From Robertkochia sediminum (GTDB lineage Bacteria; Bacteroidota; Bacteroidia; Flavobacteriales; Flavobacteriaceae), in the NCBI RefSeq assembly GCF_016786255.1, contig NZ_JADMKT010000079.1, positions 1 through 64,000 of the forward strand: a stretch of 64,000 bases of DNA, in the 5' to 3' direction. The translations under genes were made by a program, and so were the position numbers. Below the pieces are notes generated by a model. That model saw only the letters and a program-made list of their open reading frames with translations, was not told the origin of the DNA and did no database searches. Below are positions 52,286 to 60,560 of this stretch, piece after piece. The first letter of the stretch is position 1; each line of letters opens with the position of its first letter.

Positions 52286-53710
52286 ATGGAATGTATCAGT
52301 GTTTTCGACATGCTGAAGATCGGGATCGGCCCCAGTAGTTCTCATACCCTCGGGCCATGGCGCGCTGCCGAAAGATGGATCGCCGAACTGAAGGAAGAAA
52401 AGGTATTTGCAGATCTTATCGATGTTAAGGTGCATGTGTACGGATCCTTGTCCCTTACCGGAAAAGGGCACGCTACCGATCTGGCTATTCTCCTCGGACT
52501 CTCCGGGTGTGACCCGGAATTCTTTCCCGTGGAAGATATCGCTCCCCTGATCGATAAGGTGAAAACCACCCATCAGCTAACCCTGAACGGAGAGCTCATT
52601 CTCCCCTTTCAATTCAGCGAAAACATCGTATTCCACAGAACCTTTCTGCCTTTTCATGCCAACGGACTCACCTTTGAAGGGACGCTGGCCGATGGTCGTG
52701 TGGTCAGTGAAACCTACTATTCTATAGGAGGCGGATTCGTTGTAAAAGAAGAACGGGAACACGCCAAGGAGAACAAGGAGATCTTCAGAACCTTCCCCTT
52801 CCCGATCCAGAAGGGTGATGAGCTTTTGGCCTGCTGTCAGAAAACCGGAAAGAGCATTTCAGAGATCGTACTGGAAAACGAGCAGTCACTGCGCAGCGAT
52901 GAGGAGATCGATAAGGAATTGGAACGCATCTGGAACACCATGCTGGAATCCATGTATACCGGGTGTCATACCCAGGGGATCCTTCCCGGCGGACTCAATG
53001 TGCGCCGACGTGCCTTTGAAATGCACCAACGCCTCAAAGGTGACGTGATCTATAGCAATCCGCATGACTGGATCGCTGCTATCAGAAAAACCGAAGTGAA
53101 GTTCCGCCAGATCCTCAAATGGGTATCCTGCTTTGCGTTAAGTGTGAATGAGGTGAACGCCTCCCTGGGACGCGTCGTTACCGCACCTACCAACGGAAGC
53201 GCCGGAGTGATCCCGGCCGTACTCATGTACTACCTCGTTATTGAGAACCACGAGGCCGGAAGGGAAGAGATCAAGAAATTCCTCCTGGTGGCCAGTGAGA
53301 TCGGAAGTATCTTCAAGAAAGGAGCTACCATCTCTGCGGCTATGGGCGGATGCCAGGCAGAGATCGGCGTTTCATCGGCTATGGCAGCCGGTGCCCTTTG
53401 TGAGCTGCTAGGCGGCACCCCGGAACAAGCACTTATGGCTGCCGAGATCGCCATGGAGCACCACCTCGGACTCACCTGCGACCCGATCGGCGGACTCGTA
53501 CAGATCCCTTGTATCGAACGAAATTCCATGGGAGCCATCAAGGCTATCAATGCCGCAGAACTTGCATTAGAATCAGATCCTAAAGATGCTAAGGTACCAC
53601 TGGATAAAGTAGTGAATACCATGTGGGAAACTGCTAAGGATATGAATTCGAAGTATAAAGAGACTTCGGAAGGCGGATTGGCTGTGGGGGTTTATTTATC
53701 AGATTGCTAA
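52286..53710 (+). CDS. sdaA: L-serine ammonia-lyase (L-serine dehydratase)
   Basis: 474 residues. Single-chain bacterial iron-sulfur type: N-terminal MECISVFDMLKIGIGPSSSHTLGPWRAAE (SSSHT substrate loop) and a beta domain, then the alpha domain with GCHTQGILPGGLNVRRRA, APTNGSAGVIPAVLMYYL, AAMGGCQAEIGVSSAMAAGAL, HHLGLTCDPIGGLVQIPCIERNSMGA. The cysteines around GGCQAE, LTCDP and IPCIE are those expected to hold the [4Fe-4S] cluster. It converts L-serine to pyruvate and ammonia. Monocistronic, with a perfect hairpin spanning its stop codon. Confidence 0.95.
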   Translation: MECISVFDMLKIGIGPSSSHTLGPWRAAERWIAELKEEKVFADLIDVKVHVYGSLSLTGKGHATDLAILLGLSGCDPEFFPVEDIAPLIDKVKTTHQLTLNGELILPFQFSENIVFHRTFLPFHANGLTFEGTLADGRVVSETYYSIGGGFVVKEEREHAKENKEIFRTFPFPIQKGDELLACCQKTGKSISEIVLENEQSLRSDEEIDKELERIWNTMLESMYTGCHTQGILPGGLNVRRRAFEMHQRLKGDVIYSNPHDWIAAIRKTEVKFRQILKWVSCFALSVNEVNASLGRVVTAPTNGSAGVIPAVLMYYLVIENHEAGREEIKKFLLVASEIGSIFKKGATISAAMGGCQAEIGVSSAMAAGALCELLGGTPEQALMAAEIAMEHHLGLTCDPIGGLVQIPCIERNSMGAIKAINAAELALESDPKDAKVPLDKVVNTMWETAKDMNSKYKETSEGGLAVGVYLSDC

Positions 53711-53720
53711 TCTGATAAAT
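53694..53720 (+). terminator. Perfect 12-bp hairpin at the end of sdaA
   Basis: ATTTATCAGATT (53694-53705) and AATCTGATAAAT (53709-53720) are perfectly complementary around GCT, and the stop codon TAA lies inside. There is no long T-run, so it may act as an mRNA stabiliser or a bidirectional, weak terminator. Confidence 0.55.
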
Positions 53721-53759
53721 AATTGTGAATTGTAAATGGTGAATTATGAATGAATAGGC

Positions 53760-54110
53760 TTATCTCCTTTTAGCTTTTGAGGTAATGATGATGCTTGAGA
53801 TCAATTTATTTAATTCAATATTCCTACTGGATAGCTCTGTGTGGAGTTCATTATCAATATAATTTGAGGAAGCTAACAGATCGATCCAATACAAGGTCTC
53901 GCTACTTTCCTTTTGTGCTATCGCCATCTTATGTATAAAGTCTGCTCTGGACTCCGCATGTTCTGCTTCGCGATAAATAGCACCAATTGCAGTCCCCGAT
54001 CTAAGCAACTGCTTACTCATTACATATTCATTCCTTTCTGAAGTTAAATATTTATAGCAACTGATGATCTTCAACGCGAATGAAAAACTTTTTTCTTTAA
54101 TGGGATTCAT
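53760..54110 (-). CDS. Four-helix-bundle protein (IVP family, second subgroup)
   Basis: 116 residues from MNPIKEKSFSFALKIISCYKYL; an upstream Met would add 25 residues that lie in the promoter region. QLLRSGTAIGAIYREAEHAESRADFIHKMAIAQKESSETLYWIDLL is nearly the same as in the copy at 46508-46858. The pair shares the start SFSFAL, so they are close paralogues about 7 kb apart and on opposite strands. IVP box upstream. Confidence 0.82.
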   Translation of the reverse strand: MNPIKEKSFSFALKIISCYKYLTSERNEYVMSKQLLRSGTAIGAIYREAEHAESRADFIHKMAIAQKESSETLYWIDLLASSNYIDNELHTELSSRNIELNKLISSIIITSKAKRR

Positions 54111-54128
54111 GATGATGTAATTGAAGTT

Positions 54129-54152
54129 TAAATGTATGGAATATTTTCTATA
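54129..54152 (-). promoter_or_regulatory. IVP box plus TACATTTA
   Basis: TATAGAAAATATTCCATA (54152-54135, minus strand) differs from the perfect box by one base. TACATTTA (54136-54129) follows, 18 bp before the chosen start. This placement supports the shorter start. Confidence 0.55.
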
Positions 54153-54209
54153 TAAACTTCTAACACCCCATTCACAATTCATCATTCACAATTCATCATT
54201 CACAATTCA

Positions 54210-54665
54210 TCATTCACAATTTTTACGTCTTGTATCGACAACAAAGAAAATTTTCCAGGAACCATTATGTTTCATGAGCTGAAACGAATTCACCCCGCAA
54301 TGGGAAACCTCGCCGTTTACCCAAAAGGTGTAAGGCGTCCAGGCATTGGCCATAGCGCCATCTATGCGGATATCATACCCCTTGATCTCCTCTTTGAACT
54401 CCAGGTCGGTTGGCATGGTAGCCATACGCTCTAAAAAGGTGTCATAGGTGCTTTTGACCAAAACGTCCTGCCCTTCCTTATTCTTTGTAATGGTCTGCAT
54501 GGGGGTTTCAGGCAATGCCATGGTTCGTAAGGCCGCGGTGTCCTTTTGGTGAAAGGCGTCAAAGAAATCAATAATCACTTGTTTTACGGCAGCTTCTTCG
54601 GATGTTTGGGCGTTGGCGTTCATAGCGGAAAGAAGTACTAGCGTTAAAAGAATTGCTTTTTTCAT
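54210..54665 (-). CDS. Exported NTF2/SnoaL-like protein
   Basis: 151 residues. Signal peptide ends at NANAQ (MKKAILLTLVLLSAMNANAQ). The mature part EEAAVKQVIIDFFDAFHQKDTAALRTMALPE and GAMANAWTPYTFWVNGEVSHCGVNSFQLMKHNGSWKIFFVVDTRR matches the cone-shaped NTF2-like fold (DUF4440/SnoaL group). Enzymatic or binding role unknown. Last residues CE are preceded by basic RRKN. Confidence 0.75.
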   Translation of the reverse strand: MKKAILLTLVLLSAMNANAQTSEEAAVKQVIIDFFDAFHQKDTAALRTMALPETPMQTITKNKEGQDVLVKSTYDTFLERMATMPTDLEFKEEIKGYDIRIDGAMANAWTPYTFWVNGEVSHCGVNSFQLMKHNGSWKIFFVVDTRRKNCE

Positions 54666-54809
54666 GTTTGCGGTTACGGGTTATGAGTTGTGAGTTGTGA
54701 GTTACGGGTAATAAAAAACTAATTTATCATTTATAATCTATAATTCAATATTCCCTTTACCCTTTCACCTTTTTACGCTCCGAAGCTCTAGCGCTGGAGG
54801 GCTTTACCT

Positions 54810-54860
54810 TCTTTCATGAGATTGCCGCGTCGCTACACTCCTCGCAAAGACAGGGAGCCA
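54810..54860. repeat. REP-like element GAGATTGCCGCGTCG, single copy
   Basis: ATGAGATTGCCGCGTCG followed by CTCCTCGCAAAGACA. Same type as the two copies at 57945 and 58118. Interspersed GAGATTGCnnCG...CGCAAnGAC repeats of this kind are common in many bacterial genomes. The spacer 54666-54997 also holds TTGTGAG heptads and TTACC tracts, no gene. Confidence 0.75.
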
Positions 54861-54997
54861 CTTATTCTTTCCTCATACCCCCTTACCTGTTACCTTTTAC
54901 TTATTCCCTGTTACCGCTTTCCCCTTCCACCTTTTTCCCTCCTTGTTATGCATTTAACGGGGAAAGCTTTACTTTTACATTCCTAAAAATTCAACGC

Positions 54998-55816
54998 ATG
55001 TCTGTTGCTAAAAAAGAATACAAAAGAGTGACCGTAAAATCGGTTCAGGAAATGAAGGAAAACGGAGAGAAGATCTCCATGCTCACCGCCTATGATTACA
55101 CCATGGCCCGCATTGTTGACGGTGCCGGGGTCGATGTGATCCTCGTCGGGGATTCGGCCAGTAATGTGATGGCCGGACACGAAACGACCCTGCCTATTAC
55201 CCTGGACCAGATGATCTATCACGCCTCTTCTGTGGTTCGCGGAATCGACCGCGCCCTGGTGGTGGTAGACCTTCCTTTTGGTAGCTACCAGAGTGACCCC
55301 AAGGAAGCGTTGCGCTCTGCGATCCGTATCATGAAAGAAAGCGGCGGCCATGCGGTAAAGCTTGAAGGCGGAAAGGAGATCAAAGACTCCATCAAACGTA
55401 TTCTCAATGCGGGTATTCCTGTGATGGGACACCTCGGACTCACCCCGCAGGCCATTTACAAGTTCGGAACCTATACCGTTCGCGCCAAAGAAGAAGCCGA
55501 GGCTGAAAAACTAAAAGCCGATGCCAAGATGCTCGAGAAATGCGGATGTTTTGCCATTGTTCTCGAAAAGATCCCTGCCCACCTGGCGAAAGAAGTTGCC
55601 GAAAGCGTGAGCATTCCCGTGATCGGGATCGGTGCCGGAAGCGGGGTCGACGGACAAGTACTCGTGCTGCATGATCTACTAGGAATGACCCATGAATTCA
55701 ATCCGCGGTTCCTGCGCAGGTATATGCACCTCTATGAAGATATGACCAAAGCCATCGGACAATATGTTGACGATGTGAAATCGGTTGATTTCCCTAATGC
55801 CGAGGAATCGTATTAA
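54998..55816 (+). CDS. panB: 3-methyl-2-oxobutanoate hydroxymethyltransferase
   Basis: 272 residues. [50 protein letters not shown] is the conserved PanB N-terminal block with the Mg-binding Asp residues. [19 protein letters not shown] and [21 protein letters not shown] complete the family. First committed step of pantothenate (CoA) synthesis. The rluA-type gene follows after 9 bp, so both are probably cotranscribed. Confidence 0.96.
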   Translation: MSVAKKEYKRVTVKSVQEMKENGEKISMLTAYDYTMARIVDGAGVDVILVGDSASNVMAGHETTLPITLDQMIYHASSVVRGIDRALVVVDLPFGSYQSDPKEALRSAIRIMKESGGHAVKLEGGKEIKDSIKRILNAGIPVMGHLGLTPQAIYKFGTYTVRAKEEAEAEKLKADAKMLEKCGCFAIVLEKIPAHLAKEVAESVSIPVIGIGAGSGVDGQVLVLHDLLGMTHEFNPRFLRRYMHLYEDMTKAIGQYVDDVKSVDFPNAEESY

Positions 55817-55825
55817 ATCAGCATT

Positions 55826-56530
55826 TTGAAAAAGGAGGTTTCTACCAAGGATAATCTGGATGTGCTCTATGAGGACAACCATATTATTGTGGTGAACAAG
55901 CGTCCCGGAGATATCGTTCAGGGGGATAAGACCGGCGATAAGCCCCTCTCTGAGGTGGTCAAGGAATACATCAAGGAGAAATACAACAAACCCGGGAACG
56001 TCTATTTGGGAGTCGTACATCGCCTGGACCGCCCTACAAGCGGAGTGGTACTCTTTGCGAAAACCTCCAAGGCCCTGCCTCGCCTCAATAAACTCTTTAA
56101 GGAAAAGGAAACCCAAAAAACCTATTGGGCCGTGGTACAAGAAGCTCCTCCCAAGGAAGCCGACCGCCTCGTGCACTGGATGAAGCGGAATCCCAAGCAG
56201 AATAAGTCGTACGCCCATATCAAGGAGGTGCCCGATAGTAAGAAGGCTATCCTCAACTATAAGCTCATTAAGAAGCTGGATCGCTATTACCTTCTGGAGA
56301 TCGACCTGGAAACGGGACGCCATCACCAGATCCGCTCCCAACTATCATCTATAGGATGTGTTATCAAAGGCGACCTGAAATACGGCGCCTCCCGAAGCAA
56401 TAAGGACGGAAGCATTCACCTCCACGCCCGCAAGCTGGAATTCGTTCATCCAGTGAAAAAGAGCCCGATAAGTATTGTGGCCCCTGTACCGGAAAATGAT
56501 TCCATATGGAAGGCATGTGATCAATTGTAA
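55826..56530 (+). CDS. RluA-family pseudouridine synthase
   Basis: 234 residues from a TTG start; no better ATG is available before the conserved VLYEDNHIIVVNKRPGDIVQGD. The catalytic motif is VVHRLDRPTSGVVLFAKTSKAL with Asp in HRLD. ETGRHHQIRSQLSSIGCVIKGDLKYG is the C-terminal family motif. No S4 domain, and shorter than RluC/RluD, similar to the RluA/TruC-like short group. Substrate (rRNA or tRNA site) cannot be assigned. Confidence 0.9.
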   Translation: MKKEVSTKDNLDVLYEDNHIIVVNKRPGDIVQGDKTGDKPLSEVVKEYIKEKYNKPGNVYLGVVHRLDRPTSGVVLFAKTSKALPRLNKLFKEKETQKTYWAVVQEAPPKEADRLVHWMKRNPKQNKSYAHIKEVPDSKKAILNYKLIKKLDRYYLLEIDLETGRHHQIRSQLSSIGCVIKGDLKYGASRSNKDGSIHLHARKLEFVHPVKKSPISIVAPVPENDSIWKACDQL

Positions 56531-56767
56531 ATTTTGGATTATAGATTATAGATTGGGGTTTTCGGTTCTCAGTTTTCAGGTTTCAGTTGTTAGTGTTTAG
56601 TTGTGGAAATGCGGAATTGCTGAATTGCGAAAAGGCAGTAGGCTATATGCTGTAAGCGATACGCAGGTGGTGATTCAACCATAGCTATTAGTTTTAGTGT
56701 TGTGAGTTTTTAGTTAGCTTTTCGGTGTAGTCGTGATAGCGTGATGTCGTTTTTTACTCCCTACTCC

Positions 56768-56880
56768 CCATTAACCATTCACAATTCACCATTCACAATT
56801 CACTATTCACAATTCACCATTCATAATTCACCATTCATAATTCACCATTCATAATTCACCATTCACAATTCACAATTTTT
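56768..56880. repeat. CACAATTCACCATT heptad array
   Basis: About 15 units of 7 bp (CCATTCA, CAATTCA, TAATTCA), reverse-strand form of the GTGAATT family. The rest of the spacer 56531-56907 holds TTTTCAGTT, GGAATTGC and TGCTGTAAGC tracts, no gene. Confidence 0.85.
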
Positions 56881-56907
56881 CACCTCCCTAATCCCCTATT
56901 TCCCCAT

Positions 56908-57360
56908 CTAAGAATTCAACCTCGAATCGAAATGAAAATCCCTGTGGTCGAGCAGCTTGACGGTGTCATAATCTTTATGCCTGCAGTTGAGGATGTAGTT
57001 ATTGGCACTGTGAATAATACAACTGGGGACTTTCAGAGCTATGGTCTCTCCCTTTCTTATCCAGTCTTCCCCAATTTGAGCCAGGATGGAAGGTGCCGGA
57101 TAGTCTATCCAATTTTTGGGGAGTTCATGTATGCTTATTTCTGTTATGGATTGGTCCGGGATCTCCAGAGTTAGAATATCCAGGTCCGGCACCAACATGG
57201 GCGGCGTATGTACAATGGTTTCAAGAAGTGCAATCTCCTTAGATTCGCCGGTATAGATCACTGCAGATCCCTTTTTGTTCCAACGACCACCGTGAATGGC
57301 AGCCCCTGTTCCTGACAGATCTGCGGCATGCTTCTTTCCTGTGATTCTGTAAACGATCAT
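56908..57360 (-). CDS. RES-domain toxin
   Basis: 150 residues. The domain's name residues are visible: YRITGKKHA with the Arg, GRWNKKGSAVIYTGESKEIALLETIVH with the Glu-rich and Ser-containing part. C-terminal SCIIHSANNYILNCRHKDYD and FHFDSRL fit the family. RES toxins act on NAD+ (degradation or ADP-ribosyl transfer). Adjacent and downstream of the Xre-like antitoxin with no gap. Confidence 0.9.
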   Translation of the reverse strand: MIVYRITGKKHAADLSGTGAAIHGGRWNKKGSAVIYTGESKEIALLETIVHTPPMLVPDLDILTLEIPDQSITEISIHELPKNWIDYPAPSILAQIGEDWIRKGETIALKVPSCIIHSANNYILNCRHKDYDTVKLLDHRDFHFDSRLNS

Positions 57361-57819
57361 CTAGCTGTATACCCCGTGTTCAATTCGACCCAGAATATCT
57401 CTGACCTTAGACACACCCTCAGGGATCTCAATGAGTTCACTGGGCTGCATACCTCCTAATGCGGTATTGGGAAGATTAAGCCATTTGAAGAAGTTCTCCT
57501 TACTGCCGAAGATCTCAGTTCCTGTCAGAAAGAGTTCGGATATCTCAAAGAGTTTGATCGATACATTTCTTTCCAGTTTTTTATTCGCCTTAGTCCATCG
57601 GTATATGGAGGGTTCAGAAACATTAAGCATATGGGCTGTAGCCCCCAATGAGAGATCAAAGTATTCACGGAAGTTCTTGATGATATTGGCATTGAGGCCC
57701 TTGGTCGCGATCTCAATATAATCATAAGGACTTTCCACCCTGCTTCTGATGTACTTTTTTCCCAATACATCCCGCAGTGCATCAAGTTGTTTTGTCGTTA
57801 TATCGATATCACCTGTCAT
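57361..57819 (-). CDS. Xre/MbcA/ParS-type antitoxin of the RES pair
   Basis: 152 residues from the chosen start MTGDIDITTKQLDAL; a longer reading frame to 57912 would cover the AT-rich promoter region and the palindrome, so it is rejected. SLGATAHMLNVSEPSIYRWTK is a helix-turn-helix in the middle (about 55-80). The C-terminal IFGSKENFFKWLNLPNTALGGMQPSELI is the toxin-binding MbcA/ParS/Xre domain. It should neutralise RES and repress the operon. Confidence 0.87.
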   Translation of the reverse strand: MTGDIDITTKQLDALRDVLGKKYIRSRVESPYDYIEIATKGLNANIIKNFREYFDLSLGATAHMLNVSEPSIYRWTKANKKLERNVSIKLFEISELFLTGTEIFGSKENFFKWLNLPNTALGGMQPSELIEIPEGVSKVRDILGRIEHGVYS

Positions 57820-57822
57820 TTG

Positions 57823-57836
57823 ATAAAATATTTTAT
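57823..57836. promoter_or_regulatory. 14-bp palindrome upstream of the RES/Xre operon
   Basis: ATAAAATATTTTAT is perfectly self-complementary and ends 3 bp before the antitoxin ATG. Further upstream the minus strand has TTGACA and, 17 bp later, TATATT. A candidate operator overlapping the start region. Confidence 0.45.
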
Positions 57837-57933
57837 TAATTGATGTAATATAATGAATTTCCTTTGAATTGTCAATAAGACACATCAGATAAACAGGCAC
57901 AAGCAACTTCACCGCTCTTTACCTTTTACACCT

Positions 57934-58279
57934 TTACACTTTTTCATGAGATTGCCGCGTCGTAGCTTCGCTCCTCCTCGCAAAGACAATAAGCTACTTA
58001 TTCTCTTCACGTACCTACTAACTACCTCTCGATACGATTGCTTCGCAATCACTCGAGGTGACTAACCCTACCTACCTACCTACCCCCCCTTTACCCCTTC
58101 ACCCCTTCACACTTTTTCATGAGATTGCCGCGTCGTAGCTTCGCTCATCCTCGTAAAGACAATAAGCTACTTATTCTCTTCACGTACCTACTAACTACCT
58201 CTCGATACGATTGCTTCGCAATCACTCGAGGTGACATACCCTACCTACCTACCTACCTACCCCCCCTTTTACCCCTTCA
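57934..58279. repeat. 173-bp direct duplication of composite REP block
   Basis: Two tandem copies (about 57934-58106 and 58107-58279), each with CATGAGATTGCCGCGTCG, CTCGTAAAGAC/CGCAAAGAC, ACTTATTCTCTTCACGTACC, the CTCTCGATACGATTGC hairpin and a TACC run. The copies differ by a few bases (e.g. CTCCTCCTCG against CTCATCCTCG). Confidence 0.9.
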
Positions 58280-58345
58280 CCCCTTTTACCCCTTCACCCC
58301 TTTTACCCCTTTACCCCTTTACCCCTTTACCCCTTCACCCTTTTA
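58262..58345. repeat. CCCCTTTA/CCCCTTCA 8-bp array
   Basis: About nine units of 8-9 bp (CCCCTTTTA, CCCCTTCA, CCCCTTTA) following the duplicated REP block and ending 118 bp before the DUF4252 gene. Confidence 0.85.
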
Positions 58346-58462
58346 TCAGGTCACTTCGGTCGTTATATTCCCTCGTGATGACATTCGTGAAAAACCTTAT
58401 CTTTATCATTCTCCAACATCTTCTGAATTCATAATCTGCGATGCGCAAAAATTCTTCCGATT

Positions 58463-58957
58463 ATGAAAACTACCTTCTATTTCCTTTTCAGTATCCTCCT
58501 TTTCTCCTGTGGGAGTGCAGGGATCAACAATTTCTACAACACCCATAAATACGATCCGGGAGTTACCGCCATTGAAGTGCCTCAGTTCGTCCTATCCATG
58601 CTCAAGAACTCCTCTCCGGAAATGAATGACCTTTTGAAAAACGTAGACGACATTCGGTTTATGAATCTTCCCGCCGGAGACCGAATGTATTCCGCCATGC
58701 TCGAAACCGACATCAACCGAATTACCGCTAACCGATATACCGATGTGTACCGCCGCACCGATGAAGAAAAGAACACCAGCCTCTTCTCCATCCGAGAAAA
58801 AGGAGACCGCGTCAAGGAACTCATTTGGTTCGATCAGGGCACTAACAATAATATGCTGCTCTACTTTAAGGGAGATTTTGACCCTGCAGTCGTTTCTAAA
58901 CTATCTGATAGCGGTGATCTTGATAAGATCAAGGAGGTGATCAGTAAGCAGGATTAG
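58463..58957 (+). CDS. DUF4252-domain lipoprotein
   Basis: 164 residues. Lipoprotein signal FSILLFSC (Cys at 16). The mature part has VTAIEVPQFVLSMLKN, DDIRFMNLPAGDR and DRVKELIWFDQGTNNNMLLYFKGDFDPAVVSKLSD, the pattern of DUF4252. In Bacteroidota these genes often accompany ECF-type regulators or HEAT-repeat proteins, but none is seen here. Function unknown. Confidence 0.8.
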   Translation: MKTTFYFLFSILLFSCGSAGINNFYNTHKYDPGVTAIEVPQFVLSMLKNSSPEMNDLLKNVDDIRFMNLPAGDRMYSAMLETDINRITANRYTDVYRRTDEEKNTSLFSIREKGDRVKELIWFDQGTNNNMLLYFKGDFDPAVVSKLSDSGDLDKIKEVISKQD

Positions 58958-59189
58958 AAGGGAGTTGTGAGTTATGAGTTTTAAGTTAGGAATCGCTTAC
59001 AGCCTAAAGCCTAAAGCTTACTGCCAACAGCGCTATCCGCCTTTTTGCCCTTTTGCAATTCAGCAGTTTTGCATTTGATTAAAGTCATAAGTAATGAGGC
59101 AGGAGTTTTCATACTTCGCTAAAGCCAAGTAGGATAAAATGAGTTTTGAGATACTAGTGATCACAGGGGGATCCATTGACAACTTGTTT

Positions 59190-59214
59190 TGTACGGCATT
59201 ATACCGTACATTTG
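59190..59214 (+). promoter_or_regulatory. Operator TGTACGG-N7-CCGTACA overlapping -7 box TACATTTG
   Basis: Perfect 7-bp arms at 59190-59196 and 59204-59210. TACATTTG (59207-59214) is an exact TAnnTTTG sharing the right arm, and TTG at 59184-59186 lies at the -33 distance. The antitoxin start is 22 bp downstream. Strong case for autorepression by the DUF1778 antitoxin. Confidence 0.65.
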
Positions 59215-59236
59215 TATAAGTCCAATTAATTATTTT

Positions 59237-59521
59237 ATGGAAGCGTCTAAAACAAAGGATGAGCGAATTGAGATTCGCGTATCCCATCAGGAGAAAAGAA
59301 TTTTTCGCAAAGCACAAAAGCTTAGTGGCGACAAATCCTTTAGTAGTTTTATTGTTCGTATCGTAAAAGATCATGCCGAAGAAATAATTGCGAAAAATGA
59401 CCGAATTCTCGCGAGCGAAAGAGATCGGAATATGTTTTTTGATGCCGTTTTTGAAGCATCTAAGCCTAATCAAAATTTGATCAAGGCTGCTGAGAAGTAT
59501 AAAACCAAAATGGATCTATAG
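59237..59521 (+). CDS. DUF1778 ribbon-helix-helix antitoxin (TacA-like)
   Basis: 94 residues from MEASKTKDERIEIRVSHQEK; the longer frame from 59189 runs through the operator and is rejected. ERIEIRVSHQEKRIFRKAQKLSGDKSFSSFIVRIVKDHAEEI is the family's ribbon-helix-helix. The C-terminal FFDAVFEASKPNQNLIKAAEKYK is the toxin-neutralising region of TacA antitoxins. Its stop overlaps the GTG start of the acetyltransferase by one base. Confidence 0.88.
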   Translation: MEASKTKDERIEIRVSHQEKRIFRKAQKLSGDKSFSSFIVRIVKDHAEEIIAKNDRILASERDRNMFFDAVFEASKPNQNLIKAAEKYKTKMDL

Positions 59522-60012
59522 TGACCATAAAGCTGCTGGAAAAAAAACACATCAGACAAAATTTCAATTGCGAAGAGCCGTCTTTAACTGATTACATAAA
59601 AAGACAGGCCGGTCAGGATATGAAAAAACGTCTTGCGACCTGTTTTGTTGCTTTAGATGAAAAACAAAATGTAATAGGCTACTATACGCTTACCAGCGAA
59701 AGTTTAGGCAGAGAAGAGATCCCCGGAAGATACGTCAAACGAGTTCCCAAAAATTATAATGCACCGGTTATTCTGTTAGGCAGACTAGCCAGAGATATTT
59801 CTCAGAAAGGCAAGGGACTAGGTGAAATATTGCTCATTGATGCCTTATTCAGAAGCTACAATTTATCTGCGAAGAGTATCGGAGCTATGGCTGTAGTAGT
59901 AGACCCCATTAATCAAAATGCGGTTGATTTCTACAAGAAATACGGTTTCCAGGAATTACCGGATAGCGAAAAAATGTTTCTGCCCATGAACACCATCAAA
60001 CAATTAATTTAA
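59521..60012 (+). CDS. GNAT-family toxin (TacT-like aminoacyl-tRNA acetyltransferase)
   Basis: 163 residues from a GTG start (TAGTG overlap with the antitoxin stop). ACFVALDEKQNVIGYYTL (here TCFVALDEKQ) starts the core, and VILLGRLARDISQKGKGLGEILLIDAL carries the acetyl-CoA loop QKGKGLG. NAVDFYKKYGFQELP holds the conserved Tyr. TacT toxins acetylate charged tRNAs and stop translation. Pairing with DUF1778 supports this over a metabolic GNAT. Confidence 0.88.
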   Translation: MTIKLLEKKHIRQNFNCEEPSLTDYIKRQAGQDMKKRLATCFVALDEKQNVIGYYTLTSESLGREEIPGRYVKRVPKNYNAPVILLGRLARDISQKGKGLGEILLIDALFRSYNLSAKSIGAMAVVVDPINQNAVDFYKKYGFQELPDSEKMFLPMNTIKQLI

Positions 60013-60079
60013 ATAGCCAGACCGAACGATACTCCATATACCTATCTCCAGTGCAAGGGTGAAGGCTTTGGGCACTTAG

Positions 60080-60560
60080 CTGCAAGCACCATTCACCATT
60101 CACCATTCACAATCCACCTTTCACAATCCATAATCCACCATCCACGGTTTTCGCTTCTCGCTTCTCAGTTTTCGAATTGATGCGGAATCGCGGAATCGTA
60201 AAATTGTAAAATCGCGGAATCGCGGAATTGCAAAATCCTGCAGTCGTGTCCACCTCCGCCTAGCTGCTTACCTGCTTACCCGGCTACCCTAATTCACAAT
60301 CCACCATTCACAATTCACCATTCACAATTCACCATTCACAATCCATCATTCACCATCCACAATCCACCATCCACAATCAACCATTCACAATTCATCATTC
60401 ACAATTCATCATTCACAATTCACCATTCACAATCCATCATTCACAATCCATCATTCACCATCCACAATCCACCATTCACAATTCATCATTCATCATTCAC
60501 CATCCACAATCCACCATCCACAATCAACCATTCACAATTCATCATTCACAATTCACCATT
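60080..60560. repeat. Long heptad array CACAATTCACCATTCA with GCGGAATC tracts
   Basis: Almost the whole spacer 60013-60559: CCATTCA/CAATTCA/CAATCCA units at 60080-60150 and 60285-60560 (about 50 units), interrupted by 8-bp GCGGAATC/GTAAAATC units at 60180-60240. No gene in it. Confidence 0.9.

Noticed and set aside
7400-54110. Diversity-generating retroelement, because IVP proteins resemble the Avd accessory protein
   Set aside because: No reverse transcriptase, template repeat or variable repeat is seen anywhere in the window.
57820-57912. Longer start of the Xre-like antitoxin
   Set aside because: The extra 31 codons are AT-rich promoter-like DNA containing the operator palindrome.
58119-58466. 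115-codon plus-strand frame
   Set aside because: Covers the duplicated REP block and the CCCCTTTA array; low-complexity product.
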